This document shows, one piece after another, positions 61,378-64,000 of a stretch of 64,000 bases of DNA. The position numbers and the translations under genes were made by a program. The first letter of the stretch is position 1; every line of letters starts with the position of its first letter. This DNA comes from Eudorina sp. 2006-703-Eu-15 (Eukaryota > Chlorophyta > Chlorophyceae > Chlamydomonadales > Volvocaceae): the NCBI GenBank assembly GCA_003117195.1, contig BDSI01000097.1:1-64000 (forward strand). Reading direction: 5' to 3'. The notes beneath the pieces were generated by a model that searched no databases, was not told where the DNA came from, and worked only from the letters and a program-made list of their open reading frames with translations.

Positions 61378-64000
61378 TCATCGATCTTCCCAGTACGCAT
61401 ACGGTGCCGGTGTTGGAAAGTGGTAATCGTCGCCACCACCTTCGACATCGTCGTGCCTAGGACGGGGAGGAGGAGGTCGGGGCCGGGGCGGCGGGGGCTT
61501 GGCTTTTGGTGGCGGCGGCGGCGGCGGCGGCGGTGACGGTGGGGGTTTGCCCGCCAGCGGTTTCGGCGGTGGCGGCTTGGAGACCGGCGGCGGTGGAGGA
61601 GGAGGTGGCTTTGGCGGGGGCTGAGGAGGAGGCGACTTGGGCGGCGGTGGTGGTCTGGGAGGTGGGTTTGGCGGGGGCGGGGGTGGAGGTTTAGGCGGAG
61701 TCGGCGGCGGTGGTCGCTTGGGCGGGGATGAGGGCGGTGGGGGCGGTGGATTGGGAGGCTTGGGCGGTGGTGACCGAAGGGGTGATGGTGGCGGCGGCCT
61801 GGGAGGTGGGCTTGGCGGCATGGGCGGCGGAGGACCAGGCGAGACGGCTCCGGGACGCGGCGGCGGGGATCGCGGCAACGGACTGGGAGGCCTGCACATA
61901 CAGTCAGAGGGTACGTACGGCAAAATAGAATCCGTACATGGTTGGTAGGTGCGTGCATATCTGCTCTTCGTCATATAAAAAAGCGTGCAGTTATCATCAC
62001 ATACAACTATAGTTATTACATGCGTTATTACATGTTGACCGCACGTAGCGTATGTCGGAGTAAAGCGAGTGCGTGGTCCGGCGGAAGCTATATATACGTC
62101 AATAATGGTAAACTATAAGCGAGACAGCTAGCGGCCCGGCGCGGCGCGGATCTGCAAGCGTGCCCGCCTGCCTGCCTTGCACACTGCTGGCCTGCTGCCT
62201 GCTGCTGCCTGCCTGCCTTACACACTCGCACGCACCACATTGACTTACGGAGGCGCATTGATGCATTCGTTCGGGCCGGTGTTGAAACGGCACACGCTGA
62301 CGGTGATTGCGTTTCCGCCGTTGGTAAGTCCTACGTACGTATGTAGTCGCTCAGCAGCCAGCAGCCGGGGTAAAGATAAATATATACAGTAAGGTTCATT
62401 CATTCATTCATATAGTTGGTGGGCGGGCGGGGTTCCGTCGTTGAAGCGAGAATCATTGCTTTTGGCAAAGGCCGTGTCGTGCGTGTCGTGCGTATGTCAT
62501 GATAGCAGCACGCAGGACATCCGTCAGTTCTGATGTACGTCGAAGTGGGATGCATATATACGCATATACATACATATATAGATAAATTATATAAATCAGA
62601 TGTACCGATAGATAGACATATGCGCGCGCGTGTACATACGGACGCACGACGGAGGCGGCTTTGGATAGATACGTTAGTTCCCCGCATACATGCATTAGAC
62701 GTATTGACGGCTTGCTTACCCCCAGCTATGACAGCCAGCTTGTAGTTGAAGTACGCGATGGGCGTCATTGGGTCCAGTACGGCAACGAATGTCACAGAAG
62801 CATCCCCTTCCGCCAGAAAATTGTTGTCGATGCTCTTGTTGGCCGAGTGGACGTTCAGCTGCACATGCATGTGTGGAAATAGAAAACACTAATAAAAAAA
62901 CACATGCATAGTACGTATATATAGTACGTATATCCCCGCTTTGTGCGCCTTCGTCGAGTCTTAGCCCCGTGTGTGCGTGGCCTGTTCCGAGGGACCCCTG
63001 AGGCCCCATCATCTAGCGAGCCGGGTTTTTGGTTGGCTGGGTGGGTGTGCGGGAACTTGAGAGCAGGTCGACCCCGTTTTTGGTCTCCTTGCCGAGTGCG
63101 GAGCAGCAGCCTGCAGTCGAGTTTGCTGCTCCGGTTTGTTGCTTTTCCCAGTGCAGCGGTCGAGTAAGTCCGGCCGGGGCTCACCATGAGCCAGCTGGCG
63201 GCGGGCGTGTGAGTGCGTGTGCGTGGAGGAGTGTGAGTCTGGCGTGCGAGTGCGCGCGTGTGAGTGCTTGGCCGGCCTGCTTGCTTGGAGGGGAGCCCCG
63301 CCGGGCTCGAGCCAGGGTGTGAGGCGCGCGGCGGACATACGGACAGACAGACGGACAGACAAATCCGCGCGCCCCGCCCTGCGCTGTGGTTCGGCCCGGC
63401 AAGGGGCCCCTGGCACTCGTCCGTACGACATGTGTACGGCGAGCCGCCCACAGTGTAACACCCCCATACATATATATTATATATATTATATATATCGATT
63501 TACGTACATAGATGTGAAGGTTAATTATTTATTCATGTTACAGCGGACCCCGATTGACCCCGATTATTATTTATTATATCTTTCATATCACGCAATTGTG
63601 CAAGCAAGCCTGCTAATTAGCCTGCTGCAGTGCTGGTGACCGGTACCGAGGTTATCCGGTTGCTTGCGTACGTGCGCATGTGCGTACCTACCTTGCGGTT
63701 GAAAGTCGGCAGTAGGGAGATGTCGCCGCCGGCCTGGACCCGGAGAGCCAGGTACAAGTTCCTGCTTGCGTTGAACGCGCGCAGCGCAGATATGATAGGG
63801 CGATCGAGTGGAGCGAAATAATGAAACAAACACACACATATATACAACCCTATATATACACAAGCAAAGAGATTGTTGATATTATTAGGACGCCGAGCGA
63901 GCGACACGCATATGACACATGTATGTATGCGTGCAATTCTCCGTAGGTCCCACGTGCACAGAATACACAGAATCAGTGAGATAGGACGACTGAATTACCC
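61378..64000 (-). CDS. Second gametolysin/VMP-like metalloprotease, 3' part only
   Basis: Visible exons in coding order: 63761-63692, 62858-62720, 62330-62249, 61891-61378, with upstream exons beyond the window. Exon lengths 70, 139 and 82 and their phases are the same as in the plus-strand paralogue, and the peptides match: NLYLALRVQAGGDISLL against NIYMALRVKAAGDIDLL; KSIDNNFLAEGDASVTFVAV against KGIDNSFTASGDPLVTLLSV; VCRFNTGPNECINAP against LCRFSAGPNECVDAQ. The last exon encodes ~170 residues of PPPPP/KPP/SPP repeats in one clean frame, ending in a short acidic/aromatic tail (DDYHFPTPAPYAYWEDR). The catalytic domain is off the window, so activity cannot be judged. It is probably secreted to the cell wall or matrix and is convergent with its paralogue. 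Confidence 0.85.
63465..63545. other. AT-rich stretch in metalloprotease intron
   Basis: A tatatat-rich patch in the 63691-62859 intron of the minus-strand gene. It is not coding. Confidence 0.6.

Noticed and set aside
61637..61948. Gly-rich plus-strand frame
   Set aside because: Shadow of the Pro-rich final exon of the minus-strand metalloprotease.

Overview
This window is nuclear DNA from a green alga, most likely a volvocine member of the Chlorophyceae (the Chlamydomonas/Gonium/Volvox group). The evidence is high GC, genes split by GT-AG introns, TGTAA polyadenylation signals, gametolysin-type (peptidase M11) metalloproteases ending in hydroxyproline-type Pro-rich tails, large Ala/Gly/Pro-rich proteins, and a dual-endonuclease LINE of the Dualen/RandI kind known from Chlamydomonas. 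The species was not determined. Exon models below were read by eye from splice sites and checked for reading-frame continuity.

Layout. (1) 0.5-3.6 kb holds decayed material: a LINE scrap, a frameshifted copy of a small zinc-binding gene, and a degenerate copy of the 3' end of the ankyrin/RING gene that sits intact at 33-36 kb. (2) 4.0-12.1 kb is a cluster of three LINE copies, all on the minus strand, each embedded in (GT)n microsatellite and together flanked by a ~200-bp direct repeat. (3) 12.7-15.2 kb is a broken Penelope-like element with a GIY-YIG-like N-terminus. (4) 15.8-17.8 kb is the intact copy of the small two-exon zinc-binding gene. (5) 19.5-31.6 kb, minus strand, is one large gene in at least 8 exons encoding an ankyrin-repeat TRP-like cation channel of ~2,830 residues. 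(6) 33.1-36.2 kb, plus strand and divergent from it, is an intron-less ankyrin/transmembrane/RING-like protein. (7) 38.9-51.7 kb is a 10.2-kb LINE with an uninterrupted ~3,244-codon ORF, flanked by two apparently identical 1,274-bp direct repeats. (8) 52.7-58.2 kb (plus) and 61.4-64.0 kb (minus, running off the end) are two convergent, paralogous gametolysin/VMP-like metalloprotease genes with Pro-rich C-terminal exons.

The host genes suggest signalling and cell-wall/matrix biology: ankyrin membrane proteins, a channel, and matrix metalloproteases. Nothing here behaves as an operon. The most unusual content is the 10.2-kb LINE: N-terminal hydrophobic segments, a Josephin-like cysteine protease, an APE endonuclease, RT, RNase H and a C-terminal restriction-like endonuclease in one ORF, inside 1.27-kb direct repeats that look like an extraordinarily long target-site duplication. 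Its 3' end also carries a 71-bp piece of the Penelope-like element found 26 kb away.
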